Of a stretch of DNA of 64,000 bases, positions 1-10,606 are shown piece by piece. This stretch comes from Locusta migratoria (Eukaryota; Arthropoda; Insecta; Orthoptera; Acrididae): positions 282,639,747-282,703,746 of the forward strand of contig CM048745.1 in NCBI GenBank assembly GCA_026315105.1. The letters run 5' to 3'. Position 1 is the stretch's first letter; each line of letters begins with the position of its first letter. The notes beneath the pieces are model-generated. The model did no database searches. It was not told the origin of the DNA and worked only from the letters and a program-made list of their open reading frames with translations. Made by a program: the position numbers and the translations under genes.

Positions 1-540
1 ACAAAAAATTGATTTTCAAAAATATGTTGCTGTTAACTCAAAATTCAAGCTATAACTACGAAACTTAGGATATGGACTCTTGATCATGATTAAAAAGACA
101 CGTGTTTCGGTATTTTTGGAAATTCAACAACTAAGGGGGTAAAAGAGGGGATCAAAATTATTTTAGAAAACACTCTGTTGTCAAGACAATTTTGAAGCTA
201 TAGGTACAAAAATTGGTATTTGTATTGTTCGTTATGATTTAAAAAATACGTGTTTCGTTATTTTTTCGAAATTCAACCATCTAGGGGGTTAAATTGGAGA
301 GGGGTTGTTTTACGATAATCTGTTGCTATTTAGGCAATTTTGAAGTTAAAATTACAAATTTTCGGATTTGGATTCGGGGTTCAAATTTAAAAGACATGTG
401 TTTCGGTATTTTTGGAATTTCGACCAATAAGGGGGTGAAAGACGAGATGAAAAAATTGATTTTCAATAATATGGTGCTGTTAACTCAAATTTCGAGCTAT
501 AACCACGAAAGTTAAGATATGGATTCTTCATCAGGATTAA
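1..540. repeat. 148-bp tandem repeat array (satellite-like), cut by the window edge
   Basis: A TGTTTCG core recurs at 103, 251 and 399, exactly 148 bp apart, and the surrounding text (a run of G's after a CAAC or CCAA motif, then a GCTATA or AAGTTA stretch) recurs with it. About 3.6 diverged units lie in the window and the array probably continues to the left. The short reading frame at 294-515 lies in the repeat and looks spurious. Confidence 0.8.
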
Positions 541-748
541 AAAGAAACAACTGGTGCAGACCAACCAGCCTACGTATGCGAAGCAGCGGGAGTTCAGCTA
601 GTTCACAATATAATAATAACGTGTAATACCAAACAGATTTTTTAAATATTTCTCAGCTTGTTTCCGTCAAATACACTTTACTGACACCCGACATAGACAC
701 AAGCATCAAACACCATTGATCTAATTATATTGGTGTGGTGTCTGTTCT
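541..748. other. No recognisable gene
   Basis: Unique-looking AT-rich sequence between the 148-bp array and the next element. It ends with a stray partial unit (about 720-748) of the 72-bp minisatellite described below. Confidence 0.4.
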
Positions 749-759
749 TACCTACATGT

Positions 760-1118
760 CCGAAAGAACAGACACCCCACCTGCTTCGCAGCAATATTGC
801 ATCTGCAAATTATTGATAAAGGAAGGGAAGGAAGAAGTATTATGAAAGATAGGATTGACAGTGACTGCATTAGGGCATTGAAATGAAACAATGGCGACAA
901 GTGAAAATGTGAGCCAGGCCGGAAATCAATCCCGGTCTCCTGCTTCGGGCCAGCAGTCGCCTCAAGCACTTGGCTACCTGTGCTCGCCTGCCATCCGTCT
1001 CAAATTCTCACAAGTCGCACGCAATGGCTGTAGTGCCTCTATCATTCATCCCCTCTTACACTCGCCATTACGGATTCCCATGCGAGGTCGAACTTATGAC
1101 CGCATCTGCGGTGACGTA
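760..1118 (+). repeat. tRNA-related dispersed element (copy 1)
   Basis: Contains a decayed tRNA-like stretch around 905-985. It also matches, in opposite orientation, the element at about 12404-12930 (shared features: purine-rich AAGGAAGGGAAGG run, GGCGACAAGT, a cytosine-rich block near 1020, and the GCGAGGTCG/CGCATCTGCGG block). At its 3' end it runs into the 72-bp minisatellite. Confidence 0.6.
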
Positions 1119-1900
1119 ATTGAAACCAATGCCGTCTTAACATGTAAATACTTATTATATTGGTGTGGTGTCTGTTCTTTCTGACACATAATTGAAGCCA
1201 ACGCCGTCTTCGTGTGTAAATACTTATTATATTGGTGTGGTGTCTGTTGTTTCTGATACTTAATTGAAGCCAACGCCGTCTTCGAGTGTAAATACGTATT
1301 ATATTGGTGTGTGGTGTCTGTTCTTTCTGGTCGGCCGCGGTGGCCGAGGGGATTGAGGCGCTCCAGTCACGGTCCGCACGGCCACTACGGTCGGGGGTTC
1401 GAATCCCCCCTCGGGCAAGGATATTTGTGCCGTCCTTAGTTGTAAGTAGTTCATAAATAGTTTGTAGGTTTAGGGATTGATGACCCCGTAGTTAAGTCGC
1501 ATAGACTCAACAAACATTTGAACATTTGAATTTGTTCTTTCTGACACATAACTGAAGCCAACGCCGTCTTCGCATGTAAATACTTATTACATTGGTCTGG
1601 AGTCAGTTCTTTCTGACACATAATTGAAGCCAACGCCATCTTTGCGTGTAAATGCTTATTATATTGGAGTGATGTCAGTTCTTTCTGATACATAATTGAA
1701 GCCAACACCCTCTTTACATGTAAATACTTATTATATGGGTGTGGTGTCACCTCTTTCTGGCACATAATTGAAGCCAATGCCGTCTTCGCGTGTAAATACT
1801 TGTTATATTGGAGTGGTACCTGTTCTTTATGACACATAATTGATGCCAACGCCATCTTCATGTGTAAATACTTATAATATTGGAGTGGTGTCTGGTGCAC
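1118..1900. repeat. 72-bp minisatellite, about 8 units, interrupted by a SINE
   Basis: Units start at 1188, 1261, 1549 (after the SINE), 1621, 1693, 1765 and 1837 with TAATTGAAGCCAACGCC-type heads; the last ones are exactly 72 bp apart. Because 72 is divisible by three, a 149-codon frame stays open on the - strand and encodes a repeated 24-residue unit. I regard this as a by-product of the repeat length, not a gene. Confidence 0.85.
1330..1532 (+). mobile_element. tRNA-derived SINE, family A, full length
   Basis: The tRNA-like head starts with GGCCGCGGTGGCCGAGG and has a B-box-like GGTTCGAATCC. The body ends with AACAAACATTTGAACATTT. An 11-bp target-site duplication (TGTTCTTTCTG) lies at 1319-1329 and 1533-1543. 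It inserted into the 72-bp minisatellite. This is the reference copy for the family. Confidence 0.9.
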
Positions 1901-2810
1901 TTCAGACCATCACACATGTGTATGTTCACCTGATCAAACCTGTCCTTCAAGTAGCCCTACAACCAGAAATAGCAGAGAGCGATTCCACAGTCTAACATAT
2001 ACAGTCACGACACTCCCTCAGATTTTTTATATACAGTGTGACAGCAGCGCTCGAAGTGCCTGGCAACCTACGATATAGCAGGAGTGCAAAATAGTATCGT
2101 TTATATTGATTTCAACATACCTTTTATACTAGGGAATGGATGTAGTGGCATAAAAATAGGGAATAATATAAAAATAGCTCCACATTTGCATTTCTTAGGT
2201 TTCCTAAGATCCCTGACAAGGTACGAAACGGTACATTATAAGACAGTTTATTTATAATTATCTCAAAACCTACAGATTTCTTCTGAATAATTTCATTTTC
2301 TATGAAAAAATAAAAAATGACTAGGAAACACCTGAAGACCTGCCCTTTGGCAGAAAGACATCGCTTTTCAAATAACAAACGTTGATGTTCCTTCAATACA
2401 ATTCCAGTTAAATCGGCGAGGCTGGAATGTAGGAAACGCATATAGAATGTGATAACTACAGCGTGTAACGTACCAATTTAGCCACTACAGTTGTAGCTGA
2501 AGGAAAAGCCTTACACATCACAATAAAAGGGTAACCAAAATGTTTTCCAACAAAGAAAAATCCAATTCTACAATTGTTGCTGCAGCTGAACCATAAACGG
2601 CAAGAATCTTCAAAACATTGGCTTTCCGAGCTAAAGTAATTACACTCAAACGAATATTAGCGTGTAAGAAAGACGAGTGACGCATAAAAATGTAGGAATC
2701 ATTATACTCCACACTGAATTGATACACGTCGAAAAAACTACCTGTCACAGTAAGAACTGAACATAATGGAAATGTATGTTTTTGATATTTATTGAAGATA
2801 ATATCCAAGA
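1901..2810. other. No gene recognised
   Basis: AT-rich sequence. Two - strand frames of about 100 codons (2124-2441 and 2518-2808) are open, but I recognise no domain, and neither has supporting splice or codon signals. The second is moderately hydrophobic; it could be a relic of a membrane protein, but I cannot support that. Confidence 0.4.
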
Positions 2811-2962
2811 TCGCTTTTTATTTTTTTATTAAGATCACTGGTTTAGGCAGTTTAACTGCCATCTTTGAATCTTAGGTTTCATTCTTCAGAAGATCCGAAG
2901 ATGGCAGTTAAACTGCCGAAACCGGTAATCTTAATAAGAAATAAAAAATAAAAAGCAATTTT
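2811..2962. repeat. Inverted pair of hammerhead-ribozyme-like motifs
   Basis: Two copies of a roughly 70-bp segment face outward (- strand 2811-2872, + strand 2890-2962). In the + copy, CCGAAGA (2895-2901; canonical CUGANGA with U4 changed) is followed by a perfect hairpin (GGCAG...CTGCC) and then GAAACCGGT, the expected GAAA plus short palindromic stem III. The outer ends are A-rich (AATAAAAAGC). Type I minimal hammerheads in this arrangement are known from Penelope-like retroelement termini. The - copy is more decayed. Confidence 0.55.
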
Positions 2963-3600
2963 GGCTCTTGTCTTAAATACATTGATTAAAATATCGCCCC
3001 CAAACATGACAAACGTTTTTGTTATGTTTATATTATACTTACTTTCAGCGGAATAAGCTGCAAATATACACATACTCGTAAGTATTTGTTCATGACTAAG
3101 TTGTTCTTTATACCACTGAAACAGTTAAATTCGGCTATTTTTAATTTAATTTCCGTATTATGATCGTCTCTTGATATTTTACTGATGCTTGGAACGCAAA
3201 AATTATGCTAACTAACTCGTTAATTGCGTACAAAAATAATTATAAACAAACATAACTTATTCCATGCCTTGCCCACCGCTAGGAGCGCTAGTGTCGTTGC
3301 TACTACCAGTTGGTAACAACTTATACAACAGTGAATGACGCCACTGTATATGTTAGACTATGGCGATTCGTTCTGCTGTGCCGAATGCAATCCTGCGCTT
3401 TCAGACTCTTTTGGGAATTTATGAGCGAAATATTAATTTCCTTTCGCAGCAGTAATGTTATCGGTATTTACGGTATGTGGAACCGTGACAGCGCATTAAA
3501 AGTATTTCAATTGAATTGATTTTGCATTGTTTTCTTCCTCATATCGTTGACATCGTTATAATCGTACGCTTATTGGTTTTCGTGTTATAACGTATTAAAT
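2963..3600. other. No gene recognised
   Basis: AT-rich with short frames only; no domain, RNA gene or repeat structure identified. Confidence 0.35.
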
Positions 3601-4290
3601 AAAGGTATTACAAGAAAGTGAAAAGAAAATACGTTCTGATTCCGCTCCCAAATCAGCCTATTACATCGCATAATGACATAAATTTCAAATCAATAGGTAA
3701 GTAAGCAATTGTTTGTCACGAAATAACTAAAGTAAATTCGTTTGCCAAATTAAAACTTGGCGGTAAATGCGAAATCGTGTGCTGCAGTTCTATGCTCAGA
3801 GACTAGAGTTATACATCCAGAATGCATAGAAATCACTGTCTAAAATCATTTTGTCGAAAGAGTTTAAATTTTATAGAGTGGCTCAAAGATCTTAAAATTC
3901 ATAGATTGGCAATAGGTCCGCCAGGTTTGAGGCGAACTGAACTGGCATCTGCCATGTTATTTGGGGTATCGGCTGGCAGCTGGTACATCACACCCACCAT
4001 ATAATTTTACCTGTTTACAGTTCCACGTTTTAAATAAAGACTGACTATGGGATACAGATGTGCTCCAGGATCTACCAGACTTTATCGAAGCTGCGAAGTG
4101 ACGAGTCTGCTAGTATATTTCTTAAAAAATGCGGTAATTAAATCTCACAACCCTGTCAGTAATACAGTTCCAGTCCGAGGTATAACAGCTGAGCTTTGCA
4201 ATAACAACGAAAGTGTCGCTGTGAAAATATTAGTGATGTTTTTAATGTAAGTACATGGTCTAAACTGGCTGCGAAACATACAGTGAACAG
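3600..4290. repeat. Dispersed unclassified repeat, copy 1 (left part)
   Basis: About 3640-3840 is clearly similar to 43970-44230 (shared landmarks: ATTCCGCTCCCA-like, TTCGTTTGCCAAAT, CTGCAGTTCTATGCTCAGA). About 4225-4290 matches 28866-28940 (TACATGGTCTAAAC, ACATACAGTGA). In the copy near 29 kb the sequence corresponding to 4290 is followed directly by the sequence at about 6677. The 2.4 kb between therefore look like an insertion here or a deletion there. Confidence 0.6.
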
Positions 4291-4464
4291 TACAGGTCGC
4301 ACACTTTTTCGTGGCCCCTCTGTGATCGGCAGAAGTCGTCTGAGTTCGTGTGTCTACGGAATGTTTATGCTATCTATCAACCTTACCTCGTAACAGCATT
4401 GTTCACCGTAGACCTCGTCAATGTATTGTTGATTTGTGCTTGGTATTAATTACTGTCTTCCACT

Positions 4465-4938
4465 TTGTTTTTTGCCGAAATAAGTCCACATACCCCGACG
4501 ATTTCTTTTACAAAAAGGAATGCTGTTCTTGAAAGACGTGTGAGGAATGTTAATTCCGATTGTTATTCCTGTCGCCCCCCTCCCACTTATATATACACAA
4601 CGTTTGTGGAATTTTATTTAAACGAATCTTTAGAAAATGTTAGCAATCAGCATCAATTTTTGACTTTTCAGATCTACCTAGGTTCCGACCACTCACTGGC
4701 CAGTCTAAAAGCTTTTAATATGTCCTTACATTTAAGCCGTCAAATTGAAAGTTACGTTCAGCGTGACAGGAAAGATGTAAATATAACTCAAAGCATTGAG
4801 AATAGCCACACTGTGCTCAAAATCTATGTTTATCTGCAAAATAAAAACAAAAATTGCGACGGATTGGTGACATTCTCTACAGATTTTTACAAAACAGTCG
4901 CTGGGCACCAGCTCAAAAACGGAGTCAAACCTGATTGA
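4465..4938 (+). CDS. Open frame of 157 codons, unrecognised; may not be a gene
   Basis: The frame reads from ATG 4465 to a stop at 4936-4938. I recognise no domain, signal peptide or membrane segment. The composition is ordinary, with Asn- and Ser-rich stretches and one Cys-Pro cluster near residue 33. It lies inside the segment 4291-6676 that is missing from the related repeat copy near 29 kb. A transposon-internal frame or a chance open frame is as likely as a host exon. No splice sites or polyadenylation signal stand out. Confidence 0.2.
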   Translation: MFFAEISPHTPTISFTKRNAVLERRVRNVNSDCYSCRPPPTYIYTTFVEFYLNESLENVSNQHQFLTFQIYLGSDHSLASLKAFNMSLHLSRQIESYVQRDRKDVNITQSIENSHTVLKIYVYLQNKNKNCDGLVTFSTDFYKTVAGHQLKNGVKPD

Positions 4939-4977
4939 AAAAATCTAGCTAATTTTAATAAGCCTTGTAAATTTACA

Positions 4978-5325
4978 AAAATGTTCAAATATGTGTGAAA
5001 TCTTATGGGACTTAACTGCTAAGCTTAGACACTAATTAAATGTTCAAATGTTTGTAGAACTTATGGGACTTGACTACGGGGTCATCAGTCCCTAAGCTTA
5101 CAAACTGCTTATGAACTAGCTAAGACTAAGGACGGCACAAATATCCATGCCCGAGGGGGGATTCGAACCCCCGACCGTAGTGTCGGTGCAGACCGTGACT
5201 GGAGCGCCTCAGTCTCCTAGGCCACCGCGACCGGCACACTAATTAACCTAAATTATCCTAAGGGCAAACATACACAACCAGATCCGCCGGGGCCAGCCTT
5301 AGACGGCTCAGTTAATCCTGCGCGG
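4978..5325 (-). mobile_element. tRNA-derived SINE, family B, split by another SINE
   Basis: Left part 4978-5039 (AAATGTTCAAAT..TGTGTGAAATC, TATGGGACTTAACTGCT). The right part, 5247-5325, carries the decayed tRNA-like head (GATCCGCCGGGGCCAGCC, ending in GCGCGGC). It is interrupted by a family A SINE with an 11-bp duplication. The tail differs from family A (TGTGTGAAATCTTATGG rather than TTTGTTAAGCTTATGG). Confidence 0.75.
5040..5235 (-). mobile_element. tRNA-derived SINE, family A, nested in a family B SINE
   Basis: Full-length antisense copy ending in the tRNA-like head (GCCACCGCGACCGGC). The target-site duplication ACACTAATTAA lies at 5029-5039 and 5236-5246, inside the family B SINE. Confidence 0.9.
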
Positions 5326-5538
5326 CATGAACTCAACAGTTAACGTAAATAAACATTTTTAATGGTTATGAACAGATAATGTATTCAACGGAAAACAAAA
5401 TATATTTACAATTTAACGATAATTTGGTTTCAACAATAATATGTACAATAACTATTCAATGTTGAACAAGATAAGAAGCAACACAGTAAATAAGAAAGAC
5501 ACTGATCATAATATAAAATTATTAACAAAATACTAGAC

Positions 5539-6180
5539 AAATCGAACCTTCCTCGCTTTTGCTTGTGCAATATCTTTAACACAATCTGTGTAATTTAAGT
5601 CCTCTGCAAGCTCCTGTTCAATCTATATTATTGCAAGATCATTCCAAACGAGCTTCGTTCATCGTTTGTCGGAGGTATGTCTCTATCAATTTGTTTCGAG
5701 AAACTCCTCTCTCCACTCGTAACTGTTAGAATTCTCAGAGCAATGTTAACATTAGGGCAAAAATTGTATCTGTTGGACCTATTCCAGGTTTCAACAATGT
5801 GGAAAGCACTTTTAGTTCTTCCCTCAACTCCAGTGCATCAATGTAGCTTGACTCATGATCTTGCAAAATCGCTGCGAGGTCTCTACACTTTGTGTCCAGG
5901 CTGTAAGGAGGTGCATTTTTCAGCTGGCCGATATCACAGAAAAAATCAAAGTAATCACAAAGAGATTTCAGTTGATTTAATCTCTCTTCCAAAGATGTGG
6001 TTACTATATCTAAAAGCTAATAGTAGAATTCAATGTTGTAACGTTTTGTTGGGTCATCTATTGTCTCATCCCTTCGTTCATAAATAAAGTGTGTTCGCCA
6101 ACTTATGGCAGGCTTACTATCAATGTCTTTATCCCTTGTAATTACTCTCAGCATATTTACTCATTCGGAATACTTCTAGT
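5539..6180 (-). pseudogene. ZMYM1-like hAT transposase C-terminus, decayed
   Basis: Read on the - strand, 5735-5992 gives a helical segment with a C-x-D-L pattern and an 'IDALELREELKVL' stretch typical of the region before the hAT dimerisation domain. Downstream (5690-5735) is a decayed SGERSFSK motif, the hallmark of hAT dimerisation regions. Further on (5540-5640), after frameshifts, comes a NYTD..KDIAQAKARKVRF-like C-terminal end. Several frameshifts and stops break the frame, so this is a dead fragment. I found no terminal inverted repeats or 8-bp duplications. Assignment rests on motif recognition. Confidence 0.65.
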
Positions 6181-6204
6181 CATTGTAGGTGTTGGACATG
6201 TTTG

Positions 6205-6312
6205 ACTGTAGTAGTAGCAGTCGTAGTGGAGCCATGACACAACTCCCGAAGCCGCTCCCTCAGAGGTCTGGTTTCGAATCCCCTCTTGGGCATGAATGTT
6301 CAGTTAAAAGAA
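6205..6312 (+). mobile_element. Decayed tRNA-derived SINE head
   Basis: GTCTGGTTTCGAATCCCC followed by CTTGGGCATGAATGTT corresponds to the B-box and junction of family A, with a degenerate A-box upstream. The body is missing after about 6312. Confidence 0.55.
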
Positions 6313-6676
6313 GAAGAAAAAAATGGCAGATTTGTCACCCCTCGGTAAGTGCCGCCCCGTGCGGCCGCACGTTTCGCACGTGCCTTGCGCCGGCCCTGGT
6401 TATTCATTTGCGACATTACAAATAGGCAGAAAGCATTGCTACAGCCGCTTAATAAGTCCCTTACAAATATTTTTATTTTGTAGATATACGTTTCAGTTTT
6501 CTATTACTCAAACTTTAAAGTGATCATTTCGTGTTCCATTTGTGACGCTTTAAGACCATACATGAGCTGGCAGCATTGGGAGAAAGAGGCGGGGCTTGTT
6601 CTAACAGCCAATGCGCTACGAGCTGAATGCAAGCTTCAGCTCCCAACATTCTCGTTTCAGTGCTAGATCTGTAATT
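6313..6676. other. No gene recognised
   Basis: Contains a short GC-rich patch (6345-6405) but no reading frame or RNA that I recognise. Confidence 0.35.
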
Positions 6677-7530
6677 GTTATGACGAACAATGTTGATCAT
6701 TGGTTTGCATCAGTTGTTAATGTGTTATTACAACTGATTTCATAATGTCTAGTATACATTTATCTGGTGTTTACTGAATGTATTAAGTTGACAAACTTGT
6801 AAAATTGCTTTCGAAGGGTTTGGTTGTGAACTTAGGTGAACGAAATTTGAGTACAAAGACGAAAGTGACGACAAAATACTGTAGTAAAAATTCGCCTGGG
6901 TGAGCTGCCACAAAGGAATTCCACGTCGAAATAAGGTGTAGTTTATAACTTTCCTTGTGGCCATACTGAAACATGTAACGTTTGATATGAGAAATTTGAG
7001 AACAAAGACGAAAGTGACAAAGGAATGCTGCAATAAAAATGCGCCTGCATCAGCTGCCACAAAAGCATTCGCCACCGAAATAACGTTGTTGCAGGGAACA
7101 ATGGGATATTCAAGTGAAAATATTCTGCTGTTATTACTGCTTTGAAATGGTTGCATGACAGCCATGGTCGATCAAGTAATGTCAACAACAAATTAAATAT
7201 TTTTAAAGAAAATATAGACATTCAGAAGTGTGGTTTCATCAACCACAGGAGCATCAGAAGAAGATACATCTCAAAAACACACCAGCACTAGTTAGAAAAC
7301 TGAGCCTTTTTTATGATGTGTTTCAAGGATAGGTCATCTGAAGACTTCTCTCTTTAGGCATCTAAGTGCCATTAGTTAGGAATTTTGTTTGAGTACAGAC
7401 AGGCTGAGATCAAACAAGGCAAAACATTTGGTGTTCTTGCACGAAATACTTGTCGTATCACTTTTTATCGACCATAAATATGGCGACCGAGCGCTGTAAC
7501 TCGTGTGTCAGCCACTCTATGAAATTTAAG
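6677..7530. repeat. Dispersed unclassified repeat, copy 1 (right part)
   Basis: Collinear with 28940-29965. Both copies contain an internal tandem duplication of roughly 150 bp (TACAAAGACGAAAGTGAC near 6851 and near 6999) and end in ATATGGCGACCGAG followed by GCTGTAACTCGTGTGT. The overlapping short - strand frames here are repeat-derived. Confidence 0.7.
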
Positions 7531-8110
7531 TTCGCTGGAGTCTCTTTAAGGCAAATTGAACGCCATGTTCTTTTTTATATATTATAGAGCTGTACAGTAT
7601 ATGATAATACAGAAAATCAGCATACTCATATATTTAAATTACACACTCACCATGTGCTGCTGTGTACTTCATTAGGGTAATATCATCAAAATTGTTGGCT
7701 GTTATCTTTCTGGACGCTGGCCATGAAGGTTTTTTTCTGATTTTTATATTTATTTATTTATTTATTTTATTTATTTATTTATTTTTGTAAATGTAGTGAA
7801 AAATCAGAAACAATTGGTACTGCTCTGGAGAAAATACACCTCAATATTTGTGATTTGTGGTGTAAATATATCCATCTTTAAAGTGAGTTAAGTGGGTATA
7901 GCTTGTTGAAGTCGTAAATAACTTTTTCTCTTTCGTATCTGCTACTCATCTCTCTAGTAACTTCGTATCTATCGATGGAAAACTGCAATTATTGCTAAAC
8001 TAATAGCTTTCCTATACTTCAAGAGTAATTAAAATTGCAAGACTGCCTTAGAGACCTTATGAGTCTTCCACACATATGCGTTGCAATAAATAGAAGAATG
8101 TATAAATAGG
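7531..8110. other. No gene; simple-sequence TTTA tract
   Basis: Holds a (TTTA)n-type tract at about 7745-7787 and a run of 10 G's at 8109-8118; otherwise featureless AT-rich DNA. Confidence 0.4.
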
Positions 8111-8124
8111 GGGGGGGGGAATGG

Positions 8125-9704
8125 ATACCGCCTACAGGAAAATAAAAAGAGACGTTTGGAAACAAGAAAAGCAGCGGTATGAATATCAGGAACTCAGGTG
8201 GAAAACCAACACTAAGCAAAGAAGGGAAAACTGAAAGGTGGAAGGAATATACAAAAGGCCTGTACAAAGGAAATAACTTGAAGGCAGTATTCTAGAAATG
8301 GAAGACGAAGTAGAGGAAGATGAGATAGGAGATTCGATACTGCGAGAAGAATTTAACAGTGCACTGAAAGATTTGAGTAGAAACAAGGTCCCTGAGGTAG
8401 ATCATGTTCCGACTGAACTGCTATCATCGTCAGGTGAGCCAGTCATGAAAAAGTTGTTCCACCTGGTATGCAAGAGCTATGAGGAGGGGAAATACCCTTA
8501 GACTTCAACAAGAATATAGTTATTCCAATTCCGAAGAAAGCAAGTGCAGACAAATATGAAAATTACTGATCTAATCAGTTGAATAAGTCATGGTTGCAAA
8601 AATACTAACAAGAATTATTTACAGACAAACGGAAAAACTGGTGGAATCCGACCTTGGAGAAGATCAATTTGGATTTAGGAGACATGTAGGAACACGTGAG
8701 ACAGTACTCACATTAGACTCATCTTAGAAGATAGATTAAGGAAAGGAAAACCTACGTTTTTAGCATTAGCGGATCTGGAGAAAGCTTTTGACAATGTTAA
8801 CTGGAATACACTCTTTCATATTCTGAAGGTGGCAGGGGTAAAATATAGTGAACTAAGACCTGCACTCAACCTGTACAAAAACCAGTCGAAGGGCATGAAA
8901 GACTCCCAGTGGTTGGGAAGGGATTAAGTCAGGGCTGTAGCCTTTCCCCAATGTTGTTCAATCTGTACATTGAGCAAGCTGTGAAGGAATGCAAGGAGAG
9001 ATTTGGAGAGGGAATTAAGGTCCAGGGAGAAGGAATAAGAACCTTGTGGTTTGCTGACAACATAGTAATTTTATCAAAGACAGCAAAGGATCTGGAAAAG
9101 CAATTAAAAGGAATGGACAGTGTCTTGAAAGGAAGGTATAAGATGAACATTAACAAGAGTAAAACGAGGGTAATGGAATGTAGTGTCAGAAAATCAGGCG
9201 ATGCTGAAGGAATTAGATTAGATAATGAGACGATCAAAGTTGTAGATGAGTTTTTTTACTTGGGTAGCAAGATAACTTCTTATGGCCGAAGTAAAGAATA
9301 TATAAAATGCAGAATGACTATGGAAAGAAATTAGTTTCTGAAGAAGAGAAATTTGTTAACATCCAGTATTCGTTTAAATGTTAGGAACTCCATTCTTAAA
9401 GCATTTGTCTTTAGTGTAGCATTATATGGAAGTGAAACGTGTACGATAAGGAACTCAGACAAAAATATGACAGAAGCTTTCGAAACGTAGTGCTACAGAC
9501 GAATGATGAAGATTAGATGGGTAGATCACGTCACTAATGAGGAGGTGCTTAACCGAGTTGGGGAGAAAAGGACTTTATGGCATTTGATGACTAAGAGAAG
9601 GGATAGATTGGTTGGACACATTCTGAGACATCAAGGAATCGTCACCTGGGCATTAGAGGGAAGTGTCTGGGGTAAAAATCGTAGAGGGAGACCGAGGGAC
9701 GAAT
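8125..9704 (+). mobile_element. Non-LTR retrotransposon (LINE), reverse transcriptase and C-terminal part, decayed
   Basis: On the + strand, frames separated by stops give: a linker helix with a decayed N-K-V-P-E-V-D..PTELL motif (8298-8501); the reverse transcriptase palm from about 8760 (LADLEKAFDNVNW); GLSQGCSLSPMLFNLYIE (8927-8980); FADN in place of the catalytic FADD (about 9049); and the thumb (NKSKTRVMECS, FFYLGSKITS). The C-terminal part (9503-9704) carries M-K-I-R-W-V-D-H-V, GHILRHQGI and KNRRGRPRDEY. The loss of the second catalytic Asp and several stops show it is dead. It is broken at 9704 by another LINE and resumes at 10499. Confidence 0.85.
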
Positions 9705-10498
9705 ACATCTACTTCTACATCCATACTCCGCAAGCCACCCGACGCGTGTGGGGGAGGGTACCTTGAGTACCACTATCGGTTCTCCCTCCTATTCCAGTCA
9801 TGTATTGTTCGTGGGAAGAAAGATTGTCGGTATGCATCTGTGTGGGCTCTAATCTCTCTGATTTTATCTTCATGATCTCTTCGCGAGATAATCGTTGGAG
9901 TGAGCAATATACTGCTAAACTCCTCGGTAAAGGTATGTTCTCGAAACTTTGCAAAAGCCCGTACCGAGCTACAGAGCGACTCTCTTGCAGAGTCATCCAC
10001 TGGAGTTTATTAATAATCTCCGTAACGCTTACTAAATGATCCTGTAACGAAGCGCTCTACTATCCGTTGTATCTTCTCTACCTCCCCTATCAACCACACC
10101 TGGTACAGATCCCACACCGGTGAGCAGTATTCAAGCAAGGGGGAACAAGAGTACTGTAAAATACTTCCTTTGTTTTCGGATTGCATTTGCTTAGGATTCT
10201 TCCAATGAATCTCAGTCTGGCATTTGCTTTATCGACGATTAATTTTATATGGTCGTTCCATTCAATTGCCTTTCCTTGCACCATGCATCAATTCGATGCA
10301 GATCCTCCTGCGTTTCAATAAATTTTCCATCGTTACAACTTCTCTATATACTATAGCATCATCCGCAAAAAGCTTTAGTGAACTTCCGATGTTATCCACA
10401 AGGTCATTTATTTACGAGTATATTGTGAATAGCAACGGTTCCACGACACTCCACTGTGGCACACATGACATCTCTCTTATTTCGGAAGATTCCAGAAG
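9705..10498 (-). mobile_element. CR1/L2-like LINE 3' fragment nested inside another LINE
   Basis: Read on the - strand from about 10498: a decayed 'P-L-L-F-T-I-Y' and FADDAIVY reverse transcriptase core (10360-10450); then AIEWNDHIKLIVDKANARLRFIGR (10284-10180); a Y-S-T-L-V-P-P segment; and a conserved C-terminal tail ending near 9775. The 3' end is an ACATCT-type short tandem tail (9705-9722 on the + strand). It splits the host LINE between its GRPRDEY motif and its 3' end. Confidence 0.8.
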
Positions 10499-10606
10499 AT
10501 GTAGGTTGCCGTACGTAGTGTCAGATGAAGAGACTTGTACAGGACAGGGTAGCGTGGAGACCTGCATCAACCAGTCTGCGGACTGAAGACCACAACAACA
10601 AGAATT
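10499..10606 (+). mobile_element. 3' end of the LINE begun at 8125
   Basis: GATGTAGGTTGCCGTACG through CGGACTGAAGACCACAACAACAAG matches, in sense, the 3' end of the LINE copy at 19023-20285 (there on the - strand). It restores continuity across the nested element at 9705-10498. Confidence 0.8.

Noticed and set aside
1451..1900. A 149-codon frame on the - strand with a 24-residue repeated unit
   Set aside because: It follows exactly from the 72-bp tandem repeat and reads into the SINE; unit differences do not look like coding constraint.
2518..2808. Fragment of an odorant or gustatory receptor on the - strand
   Set aside because: The translation is moderately hydrophobic, but it lacks the TYxxxxxQF signature or any segment alignable with the receptors here.
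6749..7221. Several overlapping frames near 7 kb
   Set aside because: They lie in a dispersed repeat with an internal duplication. The same translated pieces recur from the duplication, and the second copy near 29 kb does not conserve the frames.
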